Below are positions 43,312-52,147 of a stretch of 64,000 nucleotides of DNA, in pieces. Below the pieces are notes generated by a model. The model did no database searches and had not been told where the DNA came from. It was given only the letters and a program-made list of their open reading frames with translations. The stretch is taken from the NCBI GenBank assembly GCA_945898015.1, contig CAMDGM010000016.1:1-64000 (forward strand), written 5' to 3'. This stretch comes from PVC group bacterium (GTDB taxonomy: Bacteria > Verrucomicrobiota > Kiritimatiellia > CAIKKV01). The stretch's first letter is position 1. Each line of letters starts with the position of its first letter. Made by a program: the position numbers and the translations under genes.

Positions 43312-43854
43312 TCAATAGATCCACACGCCCAGCGCCATCAGAACCAGCCCGATCACCACCCCCGCCGCAGACGTCAGCCGACAGCGAATATCCGTGGCCA
43401 TCAACGGATCCGTCAACTTGCGGAACCACCAGGGACTGGCGACCAGCAGCATGCCCAAAAACACCCATAGATAGGCCAGCACCACCACCACCAGACGGAC
43501 CTCAGACGGATGAAACCGGGCCACCTCGAGCACGGGCGCCGCCGCCAGCAGAAGCAACCCGCCCAAGGCCCGCGACGCCAGCAGTTCGTCCACAAACAGG
43601 CCGACCAGGACAATCGCAACAGGCGCCAGCACCAGCAGGCTGGCACGCCAGGGGGTGAACCAGCTGTCGGGCAAAGTCCAGAGCAGGACCGTTACAATCG
43701 CCATATCCAGGCTGGTCAGGAGCCAGGCCCAGGTTCGGTTGCGCGGAAAACTCTTCACAAACGCGCGCGCCGCCGCCGGCGCCACCACTCCCGGAGCCTT
43801 GAGCATCACCGCGGCAACACCCATTGCCACCGCTATCATCGCCAATGCGTTCAT
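43312..43854 (-). CDS. Membrane protein of unknown function
   Basis: A 180-residue protein made almost entirely of hydrophobic segments: about five to six helices (MNALAMIAVAMGVAAVML, MAIVTVLLWTLPDSW, LLVLAPVAIVLVGLFVDELL, LVVVVLAYLWVFLGMLLVA, AAGVVIGLVLMALGVWIY). No family is recognised. I chose the ATG at 43854 because upstream codons overlap miaB with a charged, unlikely N terminus. It sits between miaB and the GT9 gene at the end of the long minus-strand operon. Confidence 0.65.
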   Translation of the reverse strand: MNALAMIAVAMGVAAVMLKAPGVVAPAAARAFVKSFPRNRTWAWLLTSLDMAIVTVLLWTLPDSWFTPWRASLLVLAPVAIVLVGLFVDELLASRALGGLLLLAAAPVLEVARFHPSEVRLVVVVLAYLWVFLGMLLVASPWWFRKLTDPLMATDIRCRLTSAAGVVIGLVLMALGVWIY

Positions 43855-43885
43855 CGCCTGTTCCTTTCTTCTCCCCTGCCCATCA

Positions 43886-45232
43886 TCACGCCACCCAATC
43901 CCCATAAAGGGTCTGCGGCAACACCTTCGTAATCCGGATCCGGGCCAGATCCCCCACGCCCAACGAACCGGGATTTACAAAAAACACAATCTTGTTGGTC
44001 CTCGTCCGCCCGCACCAGCGGCTCCCGTTGCGCAGGCTGGCCCCTTCGGCCAGCACCTCCAGCTCACGGCCGATCAGAGGCCCGTGAATCTCCATCCCCC
44101 GCCGGTCCTGGTCCTCCAGGAGGATCTTGTTCCGCCGCACTTTCTCGGCCACAGGCACATCGTCCGGCCAGGCCGCCGCCGGCGTGCCGGATCGGGGCGA
44201 ATATTTAAAGATGAAGGCATTGTCGAACCGCATCTCATCCATAAACGCGCGGGTGCTCTCAAAATCCGCGTCCGTCTCGCCCGGAAACCCCACAATCACA
44301 TCCGTGGTCAGGGCGAAATCCGGCATCGCCGTCCGCAACCGCGCCGCGGCCTGGCGATACGCCTCCACGCCGTACCCCCGCCGCATCCGCTCCAGGATGC
44401 GGTCCGACCCCGATTGCACCGGCATGTGAAGATGTTCGCAGATCTCAGAGGTCAACCCCATGATCCGGGCCAGCTCGTCCGAGCAGCCGGAAGGGTGCCC
44501 CGACGTGAACCGCACACGGGCTATCCCCGTTTTCGCCACAGACTCCAACAACCGGGGCAACGGCTCCAGAAACCCGCTGGAAGAGCACTCGCCCTCCGGC
44601 CAAACCGGATTTTTCCGTCCGTACGACATCACACTCTGCCCCAGAAGCGTCACCTCCCGGACCCCCGCCCCAACCAGTCGCCTCACTTCTTCCAGAACGT
44701 CAAACGCCGGCCGGCTCCACTCCCGACCGCGCACATCCGGCACAATACAATACGCACATCGTCGGTCGCACCCATACAAGATATTCACAAAGGCGATCGG
44801 CGAGCCCGGTAAATGCCCGTCCATGGCGGGCCCCTCCTCCCGGACCTCTCCCGCATCCAGGATCGGCCCCTCCCCCGCCTGGACCGCCTCAATCACCTGA
44901 GGCAAACGGGCCAGCCGGTGAGGGCCCAGGGCGAAATCCAGCCCTTTGACCGACTTTAACACTTCACGCCCCATGCGCTGCACCATGCAGCCGATCGCGC
45001 CCACGATCCGGCCGGGCCGTTCCTGCTTCGAAAAAATCATCAGGGCCAGCTTGCCCCGGGCCTTGTCCTCCGCCTTGCCCCGGATGCTGCACGTGTTGAC
45101 GATCAGGATGTCGGCCTCGGACTCAACATCCGTCAAGCGGTATCCGCGCGATTCCAAAAGCGCCGCCGCCGCCTCGCTGTCTCGCACGTTCATCTGACAC
45201 CCATACGTGCGAATATGCACCAACCCGCTCAT
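43886..45232 (-). CDS. miaB: tRNA-2-methylthio-N6-dimethylallyladenosine synthase (MiaB family)
   Basis: MiaB adds a methylthio group to i6A37 of tRNAs reading UNN codons. The 448-residue protein has the N-terminal auxiliary-cluster cysteines C12, C48 and C82 (RTYGCQMNVRDSE, VNTCSIR, GAIGCMV), the radical SAM motif CDRRCAYC (C155, C159, C162) and a C-terminal TRAM domain (GRTRTNKIVFFVNPGS). QMN-SE-NTCS matches MiaB rather than RimO or MtaB. Its ATG at 45232 overlaps the AsmA-like gene (ATGA). Confidence 0.92.
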   Translation of the reverse strand: MSGLVHIRTYGCQMNVRDSEAAAALLESRGYRLTDVESEADILIVNTCSIRGKAEDKARGKLALMIFSKQERPGRIVGAIGCMVQRMGREVLKSVKGLDFALGPHRLARLPQVIEAVQAGEGPILDAGEVREEGPAMDGHLPGSPIAFVNILYGCDRRCAYCIVPDVRGREWSRPAFDVLEEVRRLVGAGVREVTLLGQSVMSYGRKNPVWPEGECSSSGFLEPLPRLLESVAKTGIARVRFTSGHPSGCSDELARIMGLTSEICEHLHMPVQSGSDRILERMRRGYGVEAYRQAAARLRTAMPDFALTTDVIVGFPGETDADFESTRAFMDEMRFDNAFIFKYSPRSGTPAAAWPDDVPVAEKVRRNKILLEDQDRRGMEIHGPLIGRELEVLAEGASLRNGSRWCGRTRTNKIVFFVNPGSLGVGDLARIRITKVLPQTLYGDWVA

Positions 45233-47208
45233 CGCTCCGGCCCGCCTTCCCCAACAGCCCCTTTTTCAGCCCCAAGCCCCTTCTCTCGCGAACTCCGCCC
45301 GCTTCGGGATATCCGGTCAAACACGTCCGCAGAAAAATTAACGGGATACCAGCGCGGCGCATCGGTCGACCCCTTCAGCCGGAACTCGAACAGCTTGCTC
45401 ACCGGCAACGTCAGCGTACGAACCGCTTTCCCGAACAGCGTGTCCGTTTTCATCAGCTTGAGCTGGATGTCAAACGCCAGGCTGTTGGTCAGGGCATACG
45501 AGCCATGCCCAAGCAGATTCACCACATCTCCCCCCACCACGATGGAATCCGACGCCAATACACCCTCTTCTAGCTTCCACTCGGCGGACGCATTTGTCAG
45601 GCTGGCCTCGGGATCCAACCCGGGAATGAACCGCGCCAAAAAATCGGACAACGGACCGAACAGGGGCAGACGGAACAGCCGCCCCTCCCGGAATCGCACC
45701 CCCCCTGCGCCCCGCAGCTTGGAAAGGGGCACCTCTCCGCCCAACACGCCACTGACCCTGCCGGCCACATCGAAACGACCGGCATATTTCTCCGGCGCCT
45801 TCCGCCCGAACGCGGCGGCCAACGCCTGCCCGTCGAGATTCTGCACGCCGCCTTCCACCGCAAACTGGAGCTGGTCGAACTTCTTCTCCGGCGTCCAACC
45901 GGCCACCACGTCCACGGCCCCCGTAAAGCCCCCCCCATAGCACTCGCCCGCGATATCGTGAATCTCCCACGACGTACCGCTCAGCCGCGCGGTACAGGCA
46001 ATGCGGTCCGCCAAAAAAGCCTTCACGCCGATTTTCTGGCCCTCCAGGAAGAGCGTCACCGACTGGCGGGTGAAATCACGGGAATTCAAGGTTCCGCCCG
46101 CGTGAATTCGCATCGGCCCTTCCACCCGCACCTCCGTCAGGAGGGTCTCCACCGACGGCGCAATCAACCGGGCGAGCGTCCCGGGATGGCAGGTCGAATA
46201 TCCGTCAAACCGGATATCTCCGGTGGCGAAATCCACGGAAAACCCGCCGGCGGTCAGCCCATCCTCGCGAATTAAAACAATCGGGTCAAAGGACAACACG
46301 GGGCTCTGTCCCGCCCCTGCCTGAACTTGCATATTGAGAAAAATCTGGCGGATATCGACCCCCCGGAACGCACAGTCCCGGGCCGAACCTGAAAGCTTCA
46401 ACCCTAAACTCCACGCTTCTCCAAAGGCCCCCTCAAGCTCCATATCGCCATTCGGCGCTTTGGGGCCGGGCCGGAAATCCCGCAAAAACGCCAGCGTCCC
46501 GGGCTTATTCAGCTCCGTCAACAGGGCTTCGGCGGCCAGGATTTGGCCGCTCCAATTCAGGTTGGCCGAATACCGCCGGCCGGCGGCGTCCAGCAGCAGA
46601 CGACCCTGAATCCGGGCACGGGGTCCCTCTTTTTCGCCAATTTCTCCATCCGCCCGGCTCAGGCGGATTTGTCCGCCGTCCAGCAAAACGTCGGCAAAAC
46701 CCGTTTCGACACGCTCCCCGAAAATCCGGGTGTTCTCCACGTTCAAGCGAAACGCCCAACTCCCCCAATCCGTGACCTTGGCATCCTTTCCGGTCGGGAC
46801 GGCCTCCAAGCGCCGGATCACCCCGTCCGAAATCCAAACATCCCTCAGCCAATCCCGGCCCATCAACGCGGCCAGCGGATCAATGCCCAGCCGCACCATC
46901 CCGGCCGCCACCATCGGACGCCCCACATCGCCCTTTCGATAAATCCGGGCATCTCGCAACAGCACACCGCGAAACAGGTCGTAGCTGACGGTCTCGGCCT
47001 CGGCCACAAATGGACTTTCAGGAAGGCGCGCCTCGATCTCCCGGATCCAGGAGGACGGGATACCCATGGCCAAAACCGTCAACACCCAGGCCACCGCCAA
47101 AAGCAGCACCATCCCGGTCATCCGGATCAGGAATACAAAAAAAGAAGGCCCGCGGTCGCGATGGGGAAAATGAAAAATGGGACGTTTAAACTTCATGGCA
47201 GGCGTCAT
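45229..47208 (-). CDS. AsmA-like envelope protein
   Basis: A 659-residue protein with a short cytoplasmic start, one membrane helix (MTGMVLLLAVAWVLTVLAMG) and a long periplasmic beta-rich part. The last third matches the AsmA/TamB-type end: LRGAGGVRFREGRLFRLPLF, FIPGLDPEASLTNASAEWKL, VVGGDVVNLLGHGSYALTNS. AsmA-like proteins bridge the inner and outer membranes and are thought to move phospholipid or aid outer-membrane assembly. The start at 47208 is an ATGA overlap with the DUF4340-like gene. It closes an envelope operon before miaB. Confidence 0.7.
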   Translation of the reverse strand: MTPAMKFKRPIFHFPHRDRGPSFFVFLIRMTGMVLLLAVAWVLTVLAMGIPSSWIREIEARLPESPFVAEAETVSYDLFRGVLLRDARIYRKGDVGRPMVAAGMVRLGIDPLAALMGRDWLRDVWISDGVIRRLEAVPTGKDAKVTDWGSWAFRLNVENTRIFGERVETGFADVLLDGGQIRLSRADGEIGEKEGPRARIQGRLLLDAAGRRYSANLNWSGQILAAEALLTELNKPGTLAFLRDFRPGPKAPNGDMELEGAFGEAWSLGLKLSGSARDCAFRGVDIRQIFLNMQVQAGAGQSPVLSFDPIVLIREDGLTAGGFSVDFATGDIRFDGYSTCHPGTLARLIAPSVETLLTEVRVEGPMRIHAGGTLNSRDFTRQSVTLFLEGQKIGVKAFLADRIACTARLSGTSWEIHDIAGECYGGGFTGAVDVVAGWTPEKKFDQLQFAVEGGVQNLDGQALAAAFGRKAPEKYAGRFDVAGRVSGVLGGEVPLSKLRGAGGVRFREGRLFRLPLFGPLSDFLARFIPGLDPEASLTNASAEWKLEEGVLASDSIVVGGDVVNLLGHGSYALTNSLAFDIQLKLMKTDTLFGKAVRTLTLPVSKLFEFRLKGSTDAPRWYPVNFSADVFDRISRSGRSSREKGLGAEKGAVGEGGPER

Positions 47209-49001
47209 TGGAGCAAATCGCACATCAGGATCTCTGCCATGGCCGGGGAAATGAGGAAGAGGAGATCCTGCCCCTGCACCTGCACATACCGGTTCCCCTC
47301 CGCGTCCGAAAGGCCGATGATCAATGTCTTTTGAATGCCCTCTCCGCCGCCCAACCCGAAGCCAATCCGGGCCGCCGGCGTCTGAAAGCCATACCCATCC
47401 GCCCGCCCGGGGTCCGGGTTCTCCAGCCGGATCGCCCGCAGGGCCGCTGCCGCCCCCGCCATCGACTCAACCGCCTCGTTCCTCACCGCACGCCCATCAT
47501 GCGCCAGCCAACGCCCCTTGTCGTCTCGATCAACCCGTTGCTCCACCTCGCCACGGGTCAGCGTGATCCGCTTGATCGACTCCCGGTTCAACGACAGCAT
47601 CTCCCGGTCGCGAAAACGAAGCGGCTCCCAAAACGGCTCCGGCCCGAAAATCCGGCGGACCTCGGCTCCCGCCACAAAAAAAACAACGCCCGTCCCCGTG
47701 TCCGCGCGATACCGGTCTTCCCCTGAAACCGCCCCCAGAACACGAAGCGTCAAACCGGATGCCGCCGGAGACGAGGTCGGCGATACGTCGCCCGTCCACA
47801 ATCGCGCCTGACAAAGAGGCGGAGCCTCCACCAGCAGTCCCGCGCCTTCTTCAAAGCCCGTAGCCATAAGCCCCGTCAGGCCATTCAGAAACGTCCGGAT
47901 GCGCTCCGCATCGCCCCGGGCCTGAATCGGCTCCGTCAACTGCCACAGCACCCCTTCGGCGCGACGGGCCGCCATCCGGAGTTCCCCGGCTTCAAGCGAA
48001 ACCCCCCGGATCGCATCCGGATCGAACCGGAGCCTGCTCCGATCGCGAAAATCCTGCCCCCGGAAAGACAACAATCCAAACAAATTGGTATCCGCCACCA
48101 AAATGGGACCCGTTCCGCCAATCCGGGCACAAACCCGGCGATGACCCGGATCCGCCGCACGGCCCAATTCAACGCGCGTGCCCGTCTCCTCGCCGGACAT
48201 CCAAATCGTCAAGGTCGATTCCACGGCGTCGGGCCCCAATCCATACGCGGCAGGATCGAGATGCTCGGCCGATATCACATCCTCCACTTCCGTGGCCAAC
48301 AGGTCTCGCAAGAGGGCCTGGACTCGAAGCCCGTCGGCCCGGTCCGCAAAAGGTTGACGGATACGCCATTCGCCATTCTCCAACGCCATCTGCACAAACC
48401 CGCCATTGCGTCGTTCCAGATCGACCCGCACCACGGATCCGACATCGCCCTCGAATAACCGGCGATCCCGAAACAACACCACGTCCCGGGGAAGAGCGGC
48501 CAGGATGTTGGTCCGGGTGGTGATCACGTCCGGCTCATCCACCCGTTTGACAAAAAGAGAAGAAGGGAACGGCGCCAGCGCTCCCACCAACACGGTCACC
48601 GGCAATGCCGACCCGGAACGAACGGTAATCCGGGCGGAAGGCGCGTCAAGTCCATAACTGGTCAACGTCAGGCCGCGAAGCCGGATCTGGGCCGGGGTTG
48701 CCACCTCCTCACGGGGCAACAATGACAATTCCACCAGAATCCGTTCCACGACGCCAACATCGGCTGCGCCCTGTAAAGGCGACACGAGACGCCAGTGCCC
48801 CTTGACCTTGCGGCATTCCACCTGCCACGCGGCGGTTTCCACCTTGAGCAGGTCGGTCGTATCCGGGTCCAGCTTCAGGAGCAACACGCCTTCAGCCGGC
48901 GACCCGCTGCTGGAGGCCCGGTCCCGGAACACCACGAACGCGTAAAACGCGCCCGTGAACAGGACCGCCACCAGAAGCCAGAATGTGGTTCGCATGCGCA
49001 T
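47205..49001 (-). CDS. DUF4340-like protein of the GldG-type ABC operon
   Basis: A 598-residue protein with one N-terminal membrane helix (MRMRTTFWLLVAVLFTGAFY), followed by repeated modules. Each module runs 'W..V..... L.. L..L', as in VECRKVKGHWRLVSPLQGAADVG-type, NGEWRIRQPFADRADGLRVQ and GVLWQLTEPIQARGDAERI; DUF4340 proteins show this pattern. The periplasmic role is unknown. It lies immediately downstream of the GldG-like gene, the usual pairing in Verrucomicrobia, Planctomycetes and others. GGGAG upstream of the ATG at 49001 decides the start. Confidence 0.72.
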   Translation of the reverse strand: MRMRTTFWLLVAVLFTGAFYAFVVFRDRASSSGSPAEGVLLLKLDPDTTDLLKVETAAWQVECRKVKGHWRLVSPLQGAADVGVVERILVELSLLPREEVATPAQIRLRGLTLTSYGLDAPSARITVRSGSALPVTVLVGALAPFPSSLFVKRVDEPDVITTRTNILAALPRDVVLFRDRRLFEGDVGSVVRVDLERRNGGFVQMALENGEWRIRQPFADRADGLRVQALLRDLLATEVEDVISAEHLDPAAYGLGPDAVESTLTIWMSGEETGTRVELGRAADPGHRRVCARIGGTGPILVADTNLFGLLSFRGQDFRDRSRLRFDPDAIRGVSLEAGELRMAARRAEGVLWQLTEPIQARGDAERIRTFLNGLTGLMATGFEEGAGLLVEAPPLCQARLWTGDVSPTSSPAASGLTLRVLGAVSGEDRYRADTGTGVVFFVAGAEVRRIFGPEPFWEPLRFRDREMLSLNRESIKRITLTRGEVEQRVDRDDKGRWLAHDGRAVRNEAVESMAGAAAALRAIRLENPDPGRADGYGFQTPAARIGFGLGGGEGIQKTLIIGLSDAEGNRYVQVQGQDLLFLISPAMAEILMCDLLQ

Positions 49002-49011
49002 ATCGTCTCCC

Positions 49012-50463
49012 TTACCGCCGCCGGGCCAGGGCCACCAGGAAAGCCAGAAACAGGGCTGCACCCGGCAGCCCCGCCACCACGAAGAGGAAAAGGCGGGTCC
49101 GTTGCCGTCCATCCAGATCCATCCGAATTTCATCCGGAATCCGGGGCGACACCGCGGCCAGGTAGTCCCGCTCCAGCAACCAGTTGAGCGCACTCATGAA
49201 AAAGTCTTCATTCCCGCCCGCCAGCGTACCGTTGGCGATAAAATCAGCGTCTCCAATCACCACCAGGCGGGTGGCCGGCAGGGGCATTTTCAACCCCGCG
49301 GGGATCCCGCGCTCCACCGCCGCGGCAACCGAAACAGGCCCCGATTTGTCGACGCCGGCATCAAAATGGGGCGGATCTTCTGCGGGATCCGTTTCGACCC
49401 AGCTCGTGGCCGGACTGAACGCCAGCGGAGTCACCTGCAACCGGTCGGATAGACTGCCTCCGGAAAGCACGTCCACGGGATGCGGCGCATAAAACGAGCA
49501 GGCCATATTATGCAGCCTGCGCGTCACCGGATGGTCGGCGAAGTCGGACACCAGAAGCTCCCGGCCCGTCAACGCGGGACCCGCCACCTGCGCTTCTCCC
49601 ACGCGAATGCCCCACGCTTCCAGAAACGCCGCGAGCCCCGGGTCCGGCCCTTTTTCAAGAAGAAACAGGACCCGCCCCCCTCGTTCCAGGTACGCGCGCA
49701 ACGCCGCCAGCGCCGACGGGAGGAACTGCTTGCCCGGCCCCAACACCACCACCGCCGCGCAATCGTCCGGCACCGCATCACCGGGCGCAAGCATGACCGT
49801 GCAGATCGCATCCCGCCTCACGGCCATGCCAAGACGGGAATAGCCCGACATCGCAAACTGTTCGAGATTCCCTTCCCCCTGGCCCGTCGTGAACGCCACC
49901 CGGGGAAGGCGCGGCTGGATCAGGCCCTGAATGGCGGTGGACAGCATCTGCTCGCCGCGAAACGCCGCCTTCGCCTTGGACCGTCCTTCGACCATGGGCC
50001 AATAATTGTACTCCATCATTTTACGGGCTTCGATCACGGCATACCGGCCGCCGAGATCCAGGATCACCGAATTGGCTTCGGCTAATCCGTACCGAGCGAC
50101 CAGAGAACGGGCTTCGCCCAAATCGCGGTCCGGATCCACGAATCGGATCTTCAGCCGGGAATTGGCCGCCTCATATTCACGCAACAGGCTCCGGATATCC
50201 TGGAATAATTCAAAATCCGTCTTCACCACGGCCGTCAGGGTGATCGGCTGATGAACTTCCCGGAGCATGGACAACGTTTTGTCGGAAAGCGAATAATAGC
50301 GCGCCCGGCTGAAATCGTGACGGATCGAAAACCGGGCGGCCAGCGCATTCATCAGGACGGCCAGGAGAATGGCCAAGCCCACGGCCACGCCCGAATTGAG
50401 CGTTGCCGCCGCGCGCCAGGCCCGCCTTTTCCATACGCTCCGGATTGCGTCCTTGTCCGCCAT
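49012..50463 (-). CDS. GldG-like component of an ABC export system
   Basis: A 483-residue protein: one N-terminal helix (VAVGLAILLAVLMNALAA), a large periplasmic domain (FSRARYYSLSDKTLSMLREV; VAFTTGQGEGNLEQF; VVVLGPGKQFLPSAL) and a C-terminal helix (LFLFVVAGLPGAALFLAFLV). This is the architecture of GldG/'ABC-type uncharacterised transport' proteins, with a degenerate glutamine-amidotransferase-like middle. The partners are the permease and ATPase just upstream. In Bacteroidetes GldAFG supports gliding; here no gliding genes are seen, so the cargo is open. Confidence 0.75.
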   Translation of the reverse strand: MADKDAIRSVWKRRAWRAAATLNSGVAVGLAILLAVLMNALAARFSIRHDFSRARYYSLSDKTLSMLREVHQPITLTAVVKTDFELFQDIRSLLREYEAANSRLKIRFVDPDRDLGEARSLVARYGLAEANSVILDLGGRYAVIEARKMMEYNYWPMVEGRSKAKAAFRGEQMLSTAIQGLIQPRLPRVAFTTGQGEGNLEQFAMSGYSRLGMAVRRDAICTVMLAPGDAVPDDCAAVVVLGPGKQFLPSALAALRAYLERGGRVLFLLEKGPDPGLAAFLEAWGIRVGEAQVAGPALTGRELLVSDFADHPVTRRLHNMACSFYAPHPVDVLSGGSLSDRLQVTPLAFSPATSWVETDPAEDPPHFDAGVDKSGPVSVAAAVERGIPAGLKMPLPATRLVVIGDADFIANGTLAGGNEDFFMSALNWLLERDYLAAVSPRIPDEIRMDLDGRQRTRLFLFVVAGLPGAALFLAFLVALARRR

Positions 50464-50474
50464 CGTTCCCCTCC

Positions 50475-51215
50475 CTACCGCCACCGCCGGGCCTCCACCA
50501 CCTTGACCGTCAAAAACAGCATCAGCCCGATGCCCGACCCGTAATACACCACCGCCCGGGTATCCACGATCCCCCGGGAAAAGTCCATCGCATGCTGGAT
50601 GGCCGACACATAGTCCACCGCATGCTGAAACGCCCCGGAGGGCCCCACATACCAGAATGCATCCATGAAAAACAACAGATTCAGCGCGGCAAACGTGCCA
50701 ATGGCCGCCAGCACAGGCCCGCGCGACAAGGCCGATATCAACACGCCTACGGCTGTGTAAAAAGCGCCCATCAGGAAGACCCCCGCCACCCCCGTCACCA
50801 CCTGAGCTTTGTCCACCGTCCAAATCCCCGTGCTGCAGGCCTTGAGGATCCAGGGATACCCGGCCACGGGAAGAAGCGCACAGGCAAACAAGGTCAGCGC
50901 CGCCAGGAACTTCCCCGCCACCACATCAACATCCCGCAAGGGCGCCGTCATCAGCAGTTCCAGCGACCCGCTCCGCTTCTCCTCCGCAAAGGTCCTCATG
51001 GTCAGGGCCGTAATCAACGACAGCGTGATGATCCAGAAAAACATAGGACCAAACAACAGCACGCTCAACGCCGTGGGGGCGCCCGCGCTCTCCAGCGACA
51101 ACTTCCAGAAATTCAAGCCTGTCACCGCCAGAAAAACAGCCACGATCCCGTACAGGGACGGCGAAACGAGTTGCAAGGTCATTTCCTTGCGCCAAACGGC
51201 AGAAATCTTATCCAC
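50475..51215 (-). CDS. ABC-2-type permease (GldF-like)
   Basis: A 246-residue inner-membrane protein with six predicted helices (MFFWIITLSLITALTMRTFA, FLAALTLFACALLPVAGYP, VVTGVAGVFLMGAFYTAVGV). The segment MRTFAEEKRSGSLELLMTAP is the typical cytoplasmic loop of ABC-2 permeases of the NosY/GldF type. It overlaps the ATPase gene by 8 bases and precedes the GldG-like gene by 11. Confidence 0.83.
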   Translation of the reverse strand: MDKISAVWRKEMTLQLVSPSLYGIVAVFLAVTGLNFWKLSLESAGAPTALSVLLFGPMFFWIITLSLITALTMRTFAEEKRSGSLELLMTAPLRDVDVVAGKFLAALTLFACALLPVAGYPWILKACSTGIWTVDKAQVVTGVAGVFLMGAFYTAVGVLISALSRGPVLAAIGTFAALNLLFFMDAFWYVGPSGAFQHAVDYVSAIQHAMDFSRGIVDTRAVVYYGSGIGLMLFLTVKVVEARRWR

Positions 51216-52146
51216 GCGTGTCCTCCCGCGTCAGGGCCACAAAAACATCTTCCAGCGTGTGAGGATCGGCCCGGAGTTCCCGGATGACCCAATTCTCGCG
51301 GACACCCAGCTGGAAGAGGTCGGGTCGCAAATCGGTGTCCTCCCGGCTCATGATCCGGACCTTGACCCACTCACCCGCCGCCTCCGCCTCCACCTGTTCA
51401 ACAAAAAGCAGGGCCGCGCATTTTTCACGCACGGACTCGATCGGCGCCCGGATTTCGGCCACGATCCGAGCACACCCCAGGCACCGGCGCCGCAGATTCG
51501 CAGGCGTATCCAGCGCCATCAGCCGGCCCTGGTGCAAAATAAGGGCACGATGGCACAAGTTTTCCGCCTCGGAGAGCGAATGCGTGGACAGGAGAATGGT
51601 CCGGGACCCCGCCAGGCCGCGGATCACGTCGCGGATGGCGCGGCGCTGATTGGGATCCAAACCCGCCGTCGGTTCGTCCAAAATCAGCACATCCGGATCG
51701 TGCAGGAGCGCCGCCGCCAATCCCACCCGCTGCCGGTACCCCCGCGACAACTGGCCAATGATCCGGTCCGCCGCATCGGCCAGCCCGCAGGCGCCCAAAA
51801 CCCACTCCATCCTCTGGAGCCGCTTCCGCAAAGACATCCCATACAGGCCGCCCATCAACTCCAGATGCTCGCGCACCCGTAATTCGGGATAAACCGGCGC
51901 GTTTTCGGGCAAGTAGCCGATGTGACGACGGATCTCAACCGCATCCCGGTCCAGATCGAGCCCGCCCAGGGTCACCGTTCCACCCGTGGGCTGAAGATAG
52001 CCGGACAGCAGCCGCACGGTCGTGGTTTTGCCCGCCCCATTCGGCCCCAATAATGCCGTCACTTCTCCGGCGTCGACCGAAAACGAGAGATCGTCCACGG
52101 CCGTCACGCCGGCGAACCGCCGGGTCAGATGTTTGACCTCGATCAT
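51208..52146 (-). CDS. ABC transporter ATP-binding protein (GldA/CcmA-like)
   Basis: A 312-residue ATPase: Walker A GPNGAGKTT, Q-loop IGYLPENAPVYPELRVREHL, signature QLSRGYRQR, Walker B PDVLILDEPTAGLD and switch LSTHSL. The LSRGYRQR form of the signature and the long C-terminal domain (EVEHL-type EVKVRIMSREDTDL region) fit the GldA/NatA export class. It energises the permease and GldG-like partner next to it. Confidence 0.88.
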   Translation of the reverse strand: MIEVKHLTRRFAGVTAVDDLSFSVDAGEVTALLGPNGAGKTTTVRLLSGYLQPTGGTVTLGGLDLDRDAVEIRRHIGYLPENAPVYPELRVREHLELMGGLYGMSLRKRLQRMEWVLGACGLADAADRIIGQLSRGYRQRVGLAAALLHDPDVLILDEPTAGLDPNQRRAIRDVIRGLAGSRTILLSTHSLSEAENLCHRALILHQGRLMALDTPANLRRRCLGCARIVAEIRAPIESVREKCAALLFVEQVEAEAAGEWVKVRIMSREDTDLRPDLFQLGVRENWVIRELRADPHTLEDVFVALTREDTRG

Positions 52147-52147
52147 G

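Noticed and set aside
49012-52146. Gliding-motility apparatus
   Set aside because: GldA/F/G-like genes alone are widespread in non-gliding bacteria; no GldJ, GldK-N or SprA-type genes are seen.
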